A stretch of 64,000 nucleotides of DNA, from contig NW_006763296.1 of assembly GCF_000218685.1 (NCBI RefSeq), positions 2,615,321 to 2,679,320 on the forward strand, given 5' to 3'. Position 1 is the stretch's first letter, and the number at the start of each line of letters is the position of its first letter. This stretch comes from Serpula lacrymans var. lacrymans S7.9. Lineage: Eukaryota > Basidiomycota > Agaricomycetes > Boletales > Serpulaceae. A program made the translations under genes and the position numbers. The notes beneath the pieces are model-generated. The model did not search any database, was not told the origin of the DNA, and saw nothing but the letters and a program-made list of their open reading frames with translations. This document shows positions 35,305 to 46,820 of the stretch, in pieces.

Positions 35305-36664
35305 GGCAGCGGTGTGCGAGAATCGACCTGGGCGTCAATCTGGATGGAGCGGTCAGTTTTTCTGGAGAATAAGGGCAGGTATTTAAGTGAAGCACCTACA
35401 ACAAAAGATATGTTGAGCTTTTGTTGGTGAAAAGAAAGAAAGAAAGAAAGGCGGACCTGTGTGTTTGCTTTGCGGTGGGCTTGCTGGTTGATCAAAGCGA
35501 CAGGGATGACTGAGACGGCTGTGTGGCCTTGTTTGTCTTGGTCCAGGTGGCGGTTCTGCCAATTGCTGTTCTGACCACGCCAGTCCTCGTACTCTTCTGA
35601 TCCATCTTTGTGTTTGTTCTCATCATCTGTCATTCTCTGATGCTGATGCGCATGGCGTCCAGCTCGTACCAGAACCTCAACATATGTCTCGTTCTTTCGA
35701 CGCCTCCGTGACCAGAATAATAAGAATAGAATAATAATCCGGTTTTGTTACTCACTCTGGCCCCTTCAACTGTGGCAATCTGGTCTCAGACCACCGTGAC
35801 ACTCATCAGCATTGATGTCCCCCCTTCAAATGCATCTCCCGGTAACCACTGACAGCAAAGACTACATCTTTCACAGTACCCCCTGAGCTCGGCTTTAACT
35901 GTCTCCGTGATTGCCACGAAGAACAGTGGCCTCTTTCCGTTGTCATCGCTTTCATTTTAGGTTCCTACATAACGCAATACTAAGCCACGATCCGATACCG
36001 AGACACCGAGCGATAAGGCCATTCGAACGGAAGTCGCCGTTATCGGTCTCACCCGTGCATCCATATACAAACATACTGGAACCTCTAGACGTCACTGCTG
36101 GCCAGGAATGTAGTCCATGTTCATTCAATTGATTCAAGTGCTTTAACCTCTTGACAATTCATTCGCTTTCTTCCGCCATGTCTTGGTCCATCGCATCTTC
36201 CGCGGTTTTACCTTGACTTGTTTGAGTCGTTTCCACACAAGACGTATACAAGGATGGAAACGCATATCGAGAATCACTTATGTCTCTCGTTTTCATGAGG
36301 TCCCTCCTACACACTTCAAGCAAAGAGCAAGGTAGTTCAGAACGTGGATGTATGAGTGAAGAATAACTTCCAACCGAAGACTTTGGTGAGTCACAATAGA
36401 AGTTGCACCTGAAGTATAATTGATTTTCTCAACAGTAGCAGCCATCCATAAATTAAATCGCGTTTCAAGCAAATACCTTGAAAGGAAAGAAAGCTTGTGA
36501 AGTGAATCTGAAGTATCATGTTCATATTACTTTATCTCAGTCAAGTTCCGCAGGATAGATTGCGCGTTATGATTTCTCGTCGACCCCACATTCACAGCAG
36601 AGTTTGGTTTATTTACCTTATTCTGAATAGTGCGCCCAAGAAATGCTTCAGGGATACAGCTTCA
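35305..36664. other. Spacer without recognised genes
   Basis: It contains the MUB1 upstream region, with an AAAG microsatellite near 35430. Frames present are short and featureless. Confidence 0.5.
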
Positions 36665-36965
36665 CAACGCCGCAATGCTCGCCCCCTTGCTTTCTGCGTC
36701 AGCATATGTTACATGTGTTACGGATGGAATTTCGGCTCCATGGACGGTATCTTTGCTTTACTATCATTCCAACAACATTTTGAAGTGGATGATATGTCAA
36801 TGAGGGCCGGGTTCGATGGTACCTTTGTTTCCGTATATATAGCAGGAAGCTTGTGGGTATCTTTTGTTTGTTCATTGAAAAAATATCCTGTTTACCCAAA
36901 ATCAAGCCTTTGGTCGTTGACGGCCAGCTGCTTCTCCAGTTGGTTTGCGATAGCTCTTCCTTTCG
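36665..36965 (+). pseudogene. Sugar transporter remnant, N-terminal part
   Basis: The translation ICYMCYGWNFGSMDGIFALL ... FVSVYIAGSL, then, after an intron-like gap, SLTASCFSSWF aligns with residues about 12-90 of the intact sugar transporter at 44484-46263 (YYCYGWDFGSIGGVISLPSF ... VSVFVAGSL). The motif and splice position match, but many residues differ and the continuation is lost after 36965. No start in good context. It is the left half of a dead paralogue whose other recognisable piece is at 40680-40875. Confidence 0.75.
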
Positions 36966-38227
36966 GCAGCCATCCATTTAATAGTTGATTGGCTCAATCT
37001 ACCGCGGGCATAGCAGTAGCACGACAATGTGACTAAAGTTAAAATTTTCGGATTTTTCTTGGCTGGTGTTGATTGTGTATGAGCCGCTCTGGTGTGTCCT
37101 TACGTCTAGAATGTGCACTAATATTCCGTGAACAATACATCGGCTTCAGTGATTGGGAACAGACAGAATGTTAACTTGTGGTGTAGACGCGTCTGGGTAT
37201 TACACACAGTAGTATCAGAAGCAAACCAGCTACGAAGATAAGATATGGGCGTTTGCGCAATGAGAAACAACTGGCCATACAGCTGCCGCAAACCGCACTG
37301 TCGCACGGCGCAGATTGCCGATGACTTGGAAGTTTTCATCTCACTCCCTCCTATCCGCCTTGGCTTAACTATTGTATGCTAACACCTGCGCCCGAAAATC
37401 TCGTCTTTCATCGTGATAAGTAAGGTTCGAGTGAAGAACGCAATGCAGAACAGAACTTGCAATCAAGTATGGGTCCACGAATAGCCCCGAAACTATACCA
37501 AACGTTCTGATCGTGGCGCATGACAAGGTATTCGACCCATTCCACTTAGTAACAGGACGTGCATGGATACTTGTGAATCCGTGGACTTAGCGCTGCATCT
37601 GCGAAGAATTTCAGCATAATATCAGATAATGCTACCGTATATGTTATTATGGTGTTCGGTACTTCGTTTATGCGGCAATGTGTGAGTGTTTAACTTGCTG
37701 TCGATCTGACTTCGGTGCCTCGAGTTGTATAGCGTGAGTAACGACTTTTGCGGAGCTTCCTAAAACTTTGATTAGATTATTATCATTATCTCGCGATGGA
37801 CGGTTCAAAATGTATCGGGACTCGGACAGATCTTGCAGTTTGTCGTGACATAACAGAGGGTTACCATGAAGACTCGAGGGGGATTTACATGGGGAATGAT
37901 TGTATGCTCGCTTTAATTGTTAATCCAACGTCTGATAGCCTGATCAGGGGTTGCTAAGTTTAACAGTGTTTAGGGCTTCGAAAGCGCTTCTTCGTGGAGT
38001 ATTTAACGTCCTGTAGTCGTCCAGAGTGTGGGGATACCTCTGGCTAAGCGCAAACCCTGTATTCTTTACCCGTCCTGTTCGCGCGCTCGTCAGCAGCATT
38101 GTTCCCATGACAGGGAGTCGAACGCTGGGTGATTCCTGATACCATTTTATAAGGGCCACGAACGCCATACAGTGACCTGGTTCTTTGTCCGAAAGGTTTT
38201 CATCTTCTGTACCAGTGTAAAACAGTC
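36966..38227. other. Spacer between the transporter remnant and the second MFS gene
   Basis: Nothing recognised. No LTR ends or terminal inverted repeats were found that would mark the MFS gene as part of a mobile unit. Confidence 0.45.
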
Positions 38228-40509
38228 ATGGGCCTCGGTATTCTCTCTGATCGCTATCTCGGTGAGAATGTACCTGGTCAGCACTTTTCTTTTTCATGTT
38301 TGCAGGATGTCATTCTGAGCAGCATGGTGCAGGAACCTCCCTGCTTGACGACCTGCATAATCGGAAGCTTGTTGACCACCCAGAATCTGCCTTGAAGCGT
38401 TCGAAAGATGGCATTATCCTAGTTCCACAGTACATTGACCTTTACTATCTCTTCATTTTGTTGCGTTCTCACGTATATATCTCAGGCCATCTTCTTCCCC
38501 AAACGACCCGCTCAACTGGCCCTTCTGGCGGAAATGCATGCTTATGCTCACCTTGACATATGGAGCGGGGGTGGTTGGTGCTTTCGGCCCCATTATTGGC
38601 GCAGGTCTCACGCAGGTTGCTACGAACCTTGATACTTCTGTTGACGCATTGTCCATGATCACGGGAGATCTTGTTCTCGCAATCGGCCTTGTATTGATTT
38701 TGACCGCACCAGCCAGCGTCATATGGGGTCGCAGGCCAGTTTTTTTAATCGGAAATGCACTTTTACTTGCCAGCTCTATTTGGAGCTCAGTCGCAAAAGA
38801 TCTGGGAAGTCTGACAGCAAGTAGAGTGATCGGTGGTATAGGCATGGCACCTATTGAATGCTTAGTTGAAGCCAGTATTGCGTGAGCAGGCAGCCTTATT
38901 CTATACGATCTCAGTTTGGCTATTAATCATAAATATCCAGCGATATATTTTTTGTCCACGAGCGTGGTAAATGGATTGCCGTCTGGAGCGTAAGTCCTGC
39001 TAGTTTATTCTTTCAGCCAAAATTGACAAGTAAACTACAGTTTGCGTTATTAGGTGGCATTTGTGGTGTTTCCATAGTCAACGGATACCTCATACAAGAT
39101 GTGTCAGTTGCGTTCTATTTTTTTTCGGCCCTATTGTTTGGTATTAAAAAGGCTACAGGTCCTGGCGAATTTGCTTTGTAGTCGAAGCGATTTTGGTGGG
39201 GGAAAATCTCACTGTGCTCCAGACTAAGTTAAATGACTCACGCTGTTTTCATTGTTTTGGTCTTTATCAGTGTGGAATACTCTTTATCCTTACGATCTTA
39301 TTCGTGCCAGAGACAGCTTACGTTCGTCCGGTTCTATCTAGAGAGCCTATTCCTCAGGAGCCCAGCTCGCCAGATCACAACAAGGGCGGCTCTTTGAATA
39401 TAGACGTAATCGACGTTGACGTTGAAAAATCTTCCAAACTTGCTGGGAGTTTTTCTGACACAGGGACGGAAACCGTGTATCCATATTTGAGGACACTGTT
39501 GCCTTACTCTAGACACCGGTTTTCTGAAGGAAAGTTTTGGAAAATCGCACTTCGTCCATTTACTCTAGTGTGTAGTCCCGCAGTAGCATGGGGCACACTA
39601 GTGTACGGCACGACAAGTGGATGGCGTAAGTCATGATCCTTGGATTTCGTGACGAGAAATTCACTTTTTAAACAGTTGTTGCGCTTTCCGTTTCTGTCTC
39701 GCTCCTTTTCTCATCGCCCGAGTACGGGTACGATTTCCGGGCTGGTCCTGTTGGGCTTATTTCGGGTGTTGGACCGTTCATTGCGGCCATCCTCGGAAAT
39801 GCTATTGCTGGACCACTGTCTGACTGGTCTGTGACCTGGCTATCTCGTCGTAATAATGGTGTTTATGAGCCTGAGTGTGTTTTATTCACCATCTTAGCCA
39901 TTTTGATACTGATACCATTCTAATCGTACTTAGGTTCCGCCTTTTCATGGTCATTCCCCTTCTCCTAGCGACGACCATTGGATGGTTCGGTTGGGCCATA
40001 AGTGCCAATATGCAGGAGCTCTGGATCGGTCCTGCCATCTTTTATTCACTCCTCAATTTTGGGCAAGCAGTAGGCTCTATTGCGCAAGTATTATCAAGAA
40101 CAACTTCCTTGTATCTGCAATGAACGTTCCCACAGGGTGGTGTCGTATGTCGTTGATGCTCACTCGAACTATGCACCCGAAGCATTTGCTACAATCAAGT
40201 AAGTTCTTTCTACATACAAGAACGACTCGATTATCTGGCCTATCTTTCGCAGCTGCATCAAGAACCTGTTTACCTTTGGCTTGACTTACTATGTTGTCCC
40301 CTGGCTTACTGCCCAAGGTATGTTCTGATCCCTCAGGTACTTTTTCACATGACTGATGGCCCTGCAATCGAATCAATCAAGGTGTTCTTCGCACCTTTTG
40401 TACCATCGGAGGTATCAACATATGGGTCTGTCTGATGACCATTCCAATGTACGTCTATGGGAAGCGGGCACGAAGTTGGGTACATAGGACGCCATGGATG
40501 CTTGCATAG
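38228..40509 (+). CDS. MFS transporter (12-TM, DHA1-like), intact
   Basis: Twelve exons join in frame to 553 codons, starting MGLGILSDRY. Exons are 38228-38261, 38306-38429, 38486-38881, 38941-38989, 39041-39102, 39159-39195, 39271-39625, 39676-39874, 39934-40083, 40136-40198, 40253-40317 and 40382-40509. The cytosolic N-terminus ends SSSPNDPLNWPFWRKCM, the usual lead-in to TM1 of this family. Then FGPIIGAGLTQVA, the loop-2/3 signature ASVIWGRRPVFLIG, and SRVIGGIGMAPIECLVEASI follow. The central loop is Asp/Ser-rich. The C-terminal half has GPLSDW and ends HRTPWMLA. The substrate is unknown. The ninth intron (40084-40135) starts GCAAGT and ends CACAG, a GC-AG intron. The gene lies between two remnants of another transporter. 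Confidence 0.88.
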
Positions 40510-40679
40510 CCGTGGTATCCAACTTTCTCGTATAATGTAATGTTGTCTGGAACCTGTCTTGTTTAGAACATTTATCGTGCTTAATACGAGTACGTTAAGG
40601 GTGTTAAACATACCAGCACTCGCAAACTTACTTCTCGTGAACATTATCATCAGCTTCCACAGAAGTTTATAACATATTG

Positions 40680-40875
40680 GTTGGTATCGTTGTTTCCAAG
40701 CATCTTATATCTTGCTCTGCTATTACATAAACTAGAGTCGCCAAGGTTCTTCGTAGAATATGGAAGATACGATAACTCGGCGAAGGTCCTTGCGCACTTG
40801 TATGGGAAGAACATCAATGTTAATGACCTGGTTATTGTTGCAACAGTCACAGAAATCAAAAAAGACTTGCAGTAG
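40680..40875 (+). pseudogene. Sugar transporter remnant, middle part
   Basis: The frame reads LALLLHKLESPRFFVEYGRY, then NSAKVLAHLYGKNI and VIVATVTEIKKDLQ before a stop. It corresponds to residues about 200-250 of the intact transporter (QPESPRFLVECGRYDEAAKV...). Upstream and downstream sequence no longer reads as transporter. Together with 36665-36965 it suggests one dead gene whose interior was replaced by the 3.7 kb that carries the second MFS gene. Confidence 0.75.
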
Positions 40876-41065
40876 AAAAATGAGGCCCTGTCCCTGTCTA
40901 TGTCTTGGATTGCACGATATCATATAATACACGCCCAGAGTATCATTATCTCAGCAAGCAATGTTTCTATCCTCGGGATTTACCCTTTTTGTGGCTATCA
41001 GAAATATATTGTACAAACATTACAGAGCGACAGGTATTCGGGAATTTGGAAGCATGTATACAATA

Positions 41066-44000
41066 CTAAGTCTCTACGTCAAGGTCAAACACATTGTCAG
41101 AGGTCGACACATGAGTATCCTCCATGGAACCCGCAATGACGAAGCCAGCTAGTTGATCTTCCTCATCAACATCCATTGCATTTTTAGGGTTCAACAGGTC
41201 ACTTTCGAGCCAGTGATGACTCGGTTCTCCAGCACTCCAAAACGGCTTCATTCTTCGAACAGCTTCGAGTGATCTCGAGTCCTGGCGAGGATGGTCCGCA
41301 AGGAAATCACGAGTACGGAGAAGTTTAGCTAAGACATCTTTATCTTCGCCATCGATGTCTCTATAAACGGTACTTGAGCAGCCGTAAGCAAAGATATTGT
41401 AACGGGGATGAAGGTCGTGATGATGGCGAATCTTCCCTCCTTTGATGACGTGAATCTTCGATGGGGTGCCTTAATGGTCCAATTTTTGTCTCTTGGCAGT
41501 AGAATGTGATCCCCTCTTAGCAGTCTGGACCAACTGTACTGCTCCAAGAGCAGTCTTTTTGGCAAGATTTTTGCAAACTTGGGGGTTTGTGCCAGGACCA
41601 CGGGGCAGCTTCGGCTGAACACCCAGCTCCAAGATTAGACTAATGTAAGGACGCACTGGCTCACCAGAGTTCTCTCTAGGCCTCTCCAAGGTGAACTCAA
41701 AGTAGGGATTGGATCGAACGTCATTCTGAACTTGTTTGGAAATGCAGTCGTCAGGAAATAAGTTGATGTCTCGCTGGTTAATCGAGTATGTGTTGATAGA
41801 TCCTGCACAGATGCGCCGCTTGACTTGAATAAGTATCGCAGTCATGACATATTCGCAAAGTTCTTTGTCCCACATGAGAATAGGAATCATGATGTCCACC
41901 CCCTGCTGATTGTCTCGCGTAATGACCGCCATGCCCCGGAGGAACGCAGCATACATTGCCTCTGTTGTCGTGCCAGTGTCGTCTACCATCTTCCCGAAAT
42001 ACGTGAAACGAACGTACGACTCCTTGAACATGTCTTTTAACGTGACTTCACTGGACACGTTGTCTGGAGTGCACCGCATGATTTCGTTCATCCAAGCCCC
42101 AGAGAATAATGCCTTCAGGAAGTCGATTAACCTGACGCCCTGACTGTAGTTTAGGGGTTTGGAGTAACTATTCCTAATAGCTCGATCATGCACAAAGACG
42201 AGGAGCAAGCGCGCGACAAGTTCACCCATCGCTCCCTTGTCCAGCAGACCCATTTTAAATCCGTTTTCGAGGGCTTTCAATATCACCGTAAAATCCTCGC
42301 TATACATTTCCAAATTTCTGGCGGCTGCCTCAGCCAGGATAGGCTCGGATGCATAGCTAGAGCGAAGATAGTCTCGAGTCTCCGGGACAGAGTAATTCAT
42401 ACGCATATGCCTCGCCACCAGGTTGGCCTCGTGATGGACACTCGTGTGACGGTATAACTCATAATCAAGCAGGAGCCGAACATCCAAAAGTATGATTATT
42501 TCTTTCGGCTGCTCGCCTACGGACGGTAGCCTTTCAGGAGCACTGCGACCGACAACCTTGGCTCGAATCAAGTCCAACATTATTTCCTCGCTCTCAGGAA
42601 ACGACTCGTCCAGTAGAGCCCAGTAACTGAATATAGGTGACAAAAATCAACCAATGCTGGGCCCATGAACGCAGAGAAGCTCACAGGGGTCTACCAAACC
42701 GAGCCATAAACCTGATTTTCGAAAGATCGTCCAACTTGTAAAGGTGAGGGCAGATCGGGAAGCCTGGCCAGCAGTCGAACGGCACCTCTGTTATCGGTGC
42801 CTGGAGCAAACCTGGCCCTCGAGAACGTGCGGAATTGGGCAGGTGTAAAATAGGTGCATATTCACGTAGTTTGGACACCACCGTCGACAAGAACAAGACA
42901 AAAATTGACCTTGTATACATGCCAGCCAGACATGATTGTAGTGTTTCAAGGACATTGATCTGTGGCTTCCACCTATCAGGTGAAGGTATTAATCTTTGGG
43001 CATCATCAAAGTATAGTATAACCTTCACGTGATTATCATCTGGAGCTTCATCGGCTGTATGTTCCTTGATGGTTTTGAGCAGTTCAGTAAACCTGTTCCT
43101 CGTTTCCTGCACAACATCGCCCCCGGGATCCTTGGAGGAGGATATCATCACCAGTATCAGGCATTTGATTCAAAAAACTCGCATCTGAATAAGCGAAGAA
43201 ACACACCGAGTGTAGGTATTCCTTTGTGGCGTCAAGAGCATCTTGATATAATGCTGAACGGATTCCTTCAACCTGAAGGTAGTTGTGCCAACGCTCAGCA
43301 ATTTCTTGACGCTTCATTCGGCTATCATTTAGCAACGAACTAAGTCGTTTAGAGGCTAGGTCATAAATTTTGCCCAGAAAAACGATTATGTTAATTTTGG
43401 CTGTCGAAACCTCCTTGAAACCGATGAGGAATTGGCGGACATTGTTGTCGGGCTCAGGATAGGGTTTAACTGACCACAGGATTAAAATCAGTAGACCCGT
43501 CTAAATATCGTAAGTAAAACATTACCGAATGATTCATATCCCTCGTTGCGCAAATTGAAGGGGATAGTGAAGACGAACTTAGCCTGTTCGTGGACCATCC
43601 GCGACTTCCCCGTGCCCGAACTCTGGACTATCGATGCAAAGCCAGAGTAAATCGAGCTGTAATTTATGATATTAAGATTGTCGAGGAGAAGTATGTGCAT
43701 TTTCCCCGTGTATTCCTTATTCCAAGCCGACTTGACCACTGGTAATAGAAACATAAGTGGCGTCTTCCTGAAGTAGAGAAGCAGTAAGTACCTACTCTTG
43801 TCTACACATCATATAGCATTTGTGAGAGACTGTGAATTTTTGACACACAAGTCGAGCTTACCTAATTCCGCGATATGACCACCTTTATGCGACTGAGATT
43901 TCCCTTTAGTTTCTCTAATTTGACTCGGAAGGCGTAATATATCTGGGAGCAAGTTGCTAGATCGTGCCAAGTAAGCGGGCCTGGAATAAACTTACCTCGA

Positions 44001-44293
44001 TTCCTTATATCCTTGAACTCTTTCTTGATCCACGCTTTCTCCAATGCGACCTTGAGGTCTGGTTCATTACCTAGGAGATCCCTTGTGTTGCGGACAAGAC
44101 CGAATTTGGGGTCGAGTCGGTCCTCTTCTTGGCACACCATGGCGAGAGCAGTCGGAAGCATGCTCCTCTTCGAAGGATCAAAATCCCCAATATTTTCAAT
44201 GACTTTCTGATCCTGAGTACGATGATAAGCATCCTCCTCCTCTTCAGAGAGAGACATGTTATTTGCAGAATTAGAGTATGTGTGAGTTCCCAT
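41066..44293 (-). pseudogene. P-loop NTPase of an expanded mushroom family, with premature stop
   Basis: The protein can be followed through several exons. An acidic N-terminus comes first (SLSEEEEDAYHRTQDQKV). A Walker A motif lies in VQSSGTGKSRMVHEQAKFVF near 43600. Next is FTIPFNLR, then a Walker B-like VKVILYFDDAQRL near 43010. A long helical region follows (ARFGRPLYWALLDESFPESE). The conserved C-terminus is DLHPRYNIFAYGCSSTVYRD ... FLADHPRQD ... VRRMKPFWSAGEP. A TAA at 41471-41473 splits the last part in frame (QKLDH, stop, GTPSKIHVIKGGK), and one splice junction near 43770 needs an extra base. The function of this family is unknown; similar P-loop domains occur in Crinkler-like proteins. 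The gene lies between the sugar transporter remnant and the intact transporter. Confidence 0.7.
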
Positions 44294-44483
44294 CGTGGTA
44301 CTGCAAAATATGACCATACACCGCGGGGTAGGACTGCCAGTGCAAGTTCAAACTCAGGCTTACCATCATACTAGTACAGATATGCACAACTCTGGTCAAC
44401 GTAATGCCCGTGCTGGCCCAACCGTGACATTCCTACCTAATAACCTGAAGTCTTAGTAACCTTCACCCCATTTCATTGAATCG

Positions 44484-46263
44484 ATGGTTTTCAAACAGGC
44501 TCTTCAGGATGTCGACCAGTACCGTAATGCATACGCTTTCGCGTTTTCGGTGACCATGGGGTATTACTGCTATGGATGGGATTTTGGCTCAATAGGTGGA
44601 GTCATCTCTTTGCCGTCTTTCCAAGAGTATTTTGGTCTAGACAAACAGTCTGACGGTGTGCGAGCAAACCTGAGTGGGAATATTGTCTCCGTTTTCGTTG
44701 CAGGGAGTTTGTGAGTTCTTCGCTTCTCTTCACTTCGATATCGTCCTTATCATCCCCTTCAGTTTCGGTGCGTTGACTGCCAGCTACTTCTCAAGTCGTT
44801 TTGGTCGAAAACCGTATCTTCTTGCATCCGCAATCATTCATATGCTTGGCTGTCTGGTCCAGGCAATCGTTGGCATCGGCAGTAGCGAAGTGGCTGGTCT
44901 CAAAGTTCTTTACTTTGGACGATTTTTGGCCGGAATAGGCATCGGAATTGTCACTGCTTTGGTCCCTCCGTATGTATCAGAAGGTGTACCTAGAGCGATA
45001 CGTGGGCGATGCACAGCATATCTCGAATTAGCGTTTAGTATCGGCAGCATGCTGAGTTGTATGTCCCCCGTCTGTCTTCCCGCAAGAGGCCTACGCTAAA
45101 CAGCACTCTTACTAGACTGGGTCAATTACAGTGCTTCCAAAAACATACCTCCGGGGCAGATGCAATGGAGACTACCCATTATCATGCAAATGGCCCCTAA
45201 TGCTTTCTTCCTGATTCTATTGATATTTCAGCCAGAATCTCCTCGATTTCTGGTAGAATGTGGGCGATATGATGAAGCTGCGAAAGTTCTCGCGTACATC
45301 TCCCGGAAACCAGTCGACGACGGGTCGGTCATCGCGACGCTTAATGAGATCAAAGCCGACTTTGAAGGAAAACAAAGGCTCCCACTATTGGATCAATTTC
45401 GAAAAATGGGAGAGTCACAGATCACAGCACTTCTTTGCTTCATTCCATCTCTCTTGATGACCTTCCAGCAATGGACAGGTACGAACGCCATCAACTACTA
45501 CAGTCCACAGATCTTTGCCACGCTCGGTATATCTGGAACAACATCAGGGCTATTTGCCACCGGCGTATACGGTATCGTCAAAGTCGTTTCCATAAGCCTC
45601 GTCCTTTTATTTGCAGTGGAACGAATGGGTCGTAAACGATGCTTGATATACGGCGGTCTAGGCCAAGGCTTGGTCATGCTTTGGATAGCTGGGTACAGTG
45701 GGGTCCACCCGCAGAAAACTATCGTCCCTGCCAGTTACGTCTCCATCGTTGCCGTGTACCTCTTCGCAGTATCCTTCTCCATTGGCTGGGGTCCCGTTCC
45801 TTTAGTGGTCGCATCCGAGGTAGCGCCCAACCACCTTCGCGCTGCTGTTATGTCTCTCGCAGCTGCGTGCACCTCGCTTTTCACCTTCGTCGTTGCTCAA
45901 CTAACACCCATTCTGCTTTCGCACATCACATATGGTACATTCCTGCTCTACGGAATTTGTTCGCTTGTTGCGGCGTTTTGGGCATATGTTTTCCTTCCTG
46001 AGACTACTGGTTATGCGCTTGAAGATGTGAAATATTTATTTCATCAGGATATCATGGTGCGCTCGTTATATGACGCGCCAGCCGGTCATATCTTCTTGAG
46101 AGGAAAACATCCCATCTCAGTGCCCGAGTTGAAAAATCTAACGCGTTATAGATTAAATGCCCCGTCTGGCACTGTCGTTGGAGGCCAGGATAGTGAAGAA
46201 AAGTACATCGAAGAGGTGATGACGATACCTTACCATACCAGTCGGAAAACGGATATCATTTAG
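44484..46263 (+). CDS. MFS sugar transporter, intact
   Basis: Three exons (44484-44710, 44763-45058, 45116-46263) give 556 codons in frame. Sugar-porter signatures are all present: GYYCYGWDFGSIGGVISLPS, the loop motif SSRFGRKPYLL, GRFLAGIGIGIVTALVPPYV with SE after it, PESPRFLVECGRYDEAAKVL, the substrate-site QQWTGTNAINYYSP, ERMGRKR, and PETTGYALEDV near the end. It is a 12-TM plasma-membrane sugar or quinate-type proton symporter; the exact substrate cannot be read. Similarity to the two remnants at 36.7 and 40.7 kb indicates an old local duplication of which only this copy survives. It reads away from the P-loop NTPase gene (44293), about 190 bp away. Confidence 0.93.
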
Positions 46264-46820
46264 CACCTTGCACAAAGACCACCGTATTTTAGTGAAGATC
46301 TTGACGTTACTTTATGAGTCGTTCTGGCCCAATGACCAACCTTTGGGAACGCTGCAAAATTTATCCACAAGCAATGCCCATCGAACATGACAAAACCACC
46401 AATTATATATAGCACAGTACCAGAACGTACTTATACATGTATGCATACAGCTCAGCTAGTATGTAGCACAGATATATCAATGTGTAGTTGGAGGAACAAA
46501 GCGAGTAGATGTACAAGGGAGACAACTAAAGCAAACTAGTAGCGTGATTTGTAGAGCGAGCATGAAAGCAACCAAGAAAAGAAACCAACGGTTAAGCAAA
46601 TAGAACAAAGCAAACAATGCGGAGAGTCCGTTTTAGAAAACATAGCATGGTCGTATAATCATTGGGTTGGGCCGAGGAGTAATATGGTAGCCAAAATCAA
46701 GATCACCACGTTTGTAGATCAGATAATTCGTTATAGGAAATCTAAGGTGATGGTTTAACAAAAGCTTTGTCCCCATGAGGTACTGAACATACCTTGAGAG
46801 AACTTTTGCGGCTGTGAGAC
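46264..46820. other. 3' region between the sugar transporter and the forkhead gene
   Basis: The two genes converge here. No further gene is seen; the sequence is AT-rich, with short tandem-like ATGTA motifs near 46430. Confidence 0.5.
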
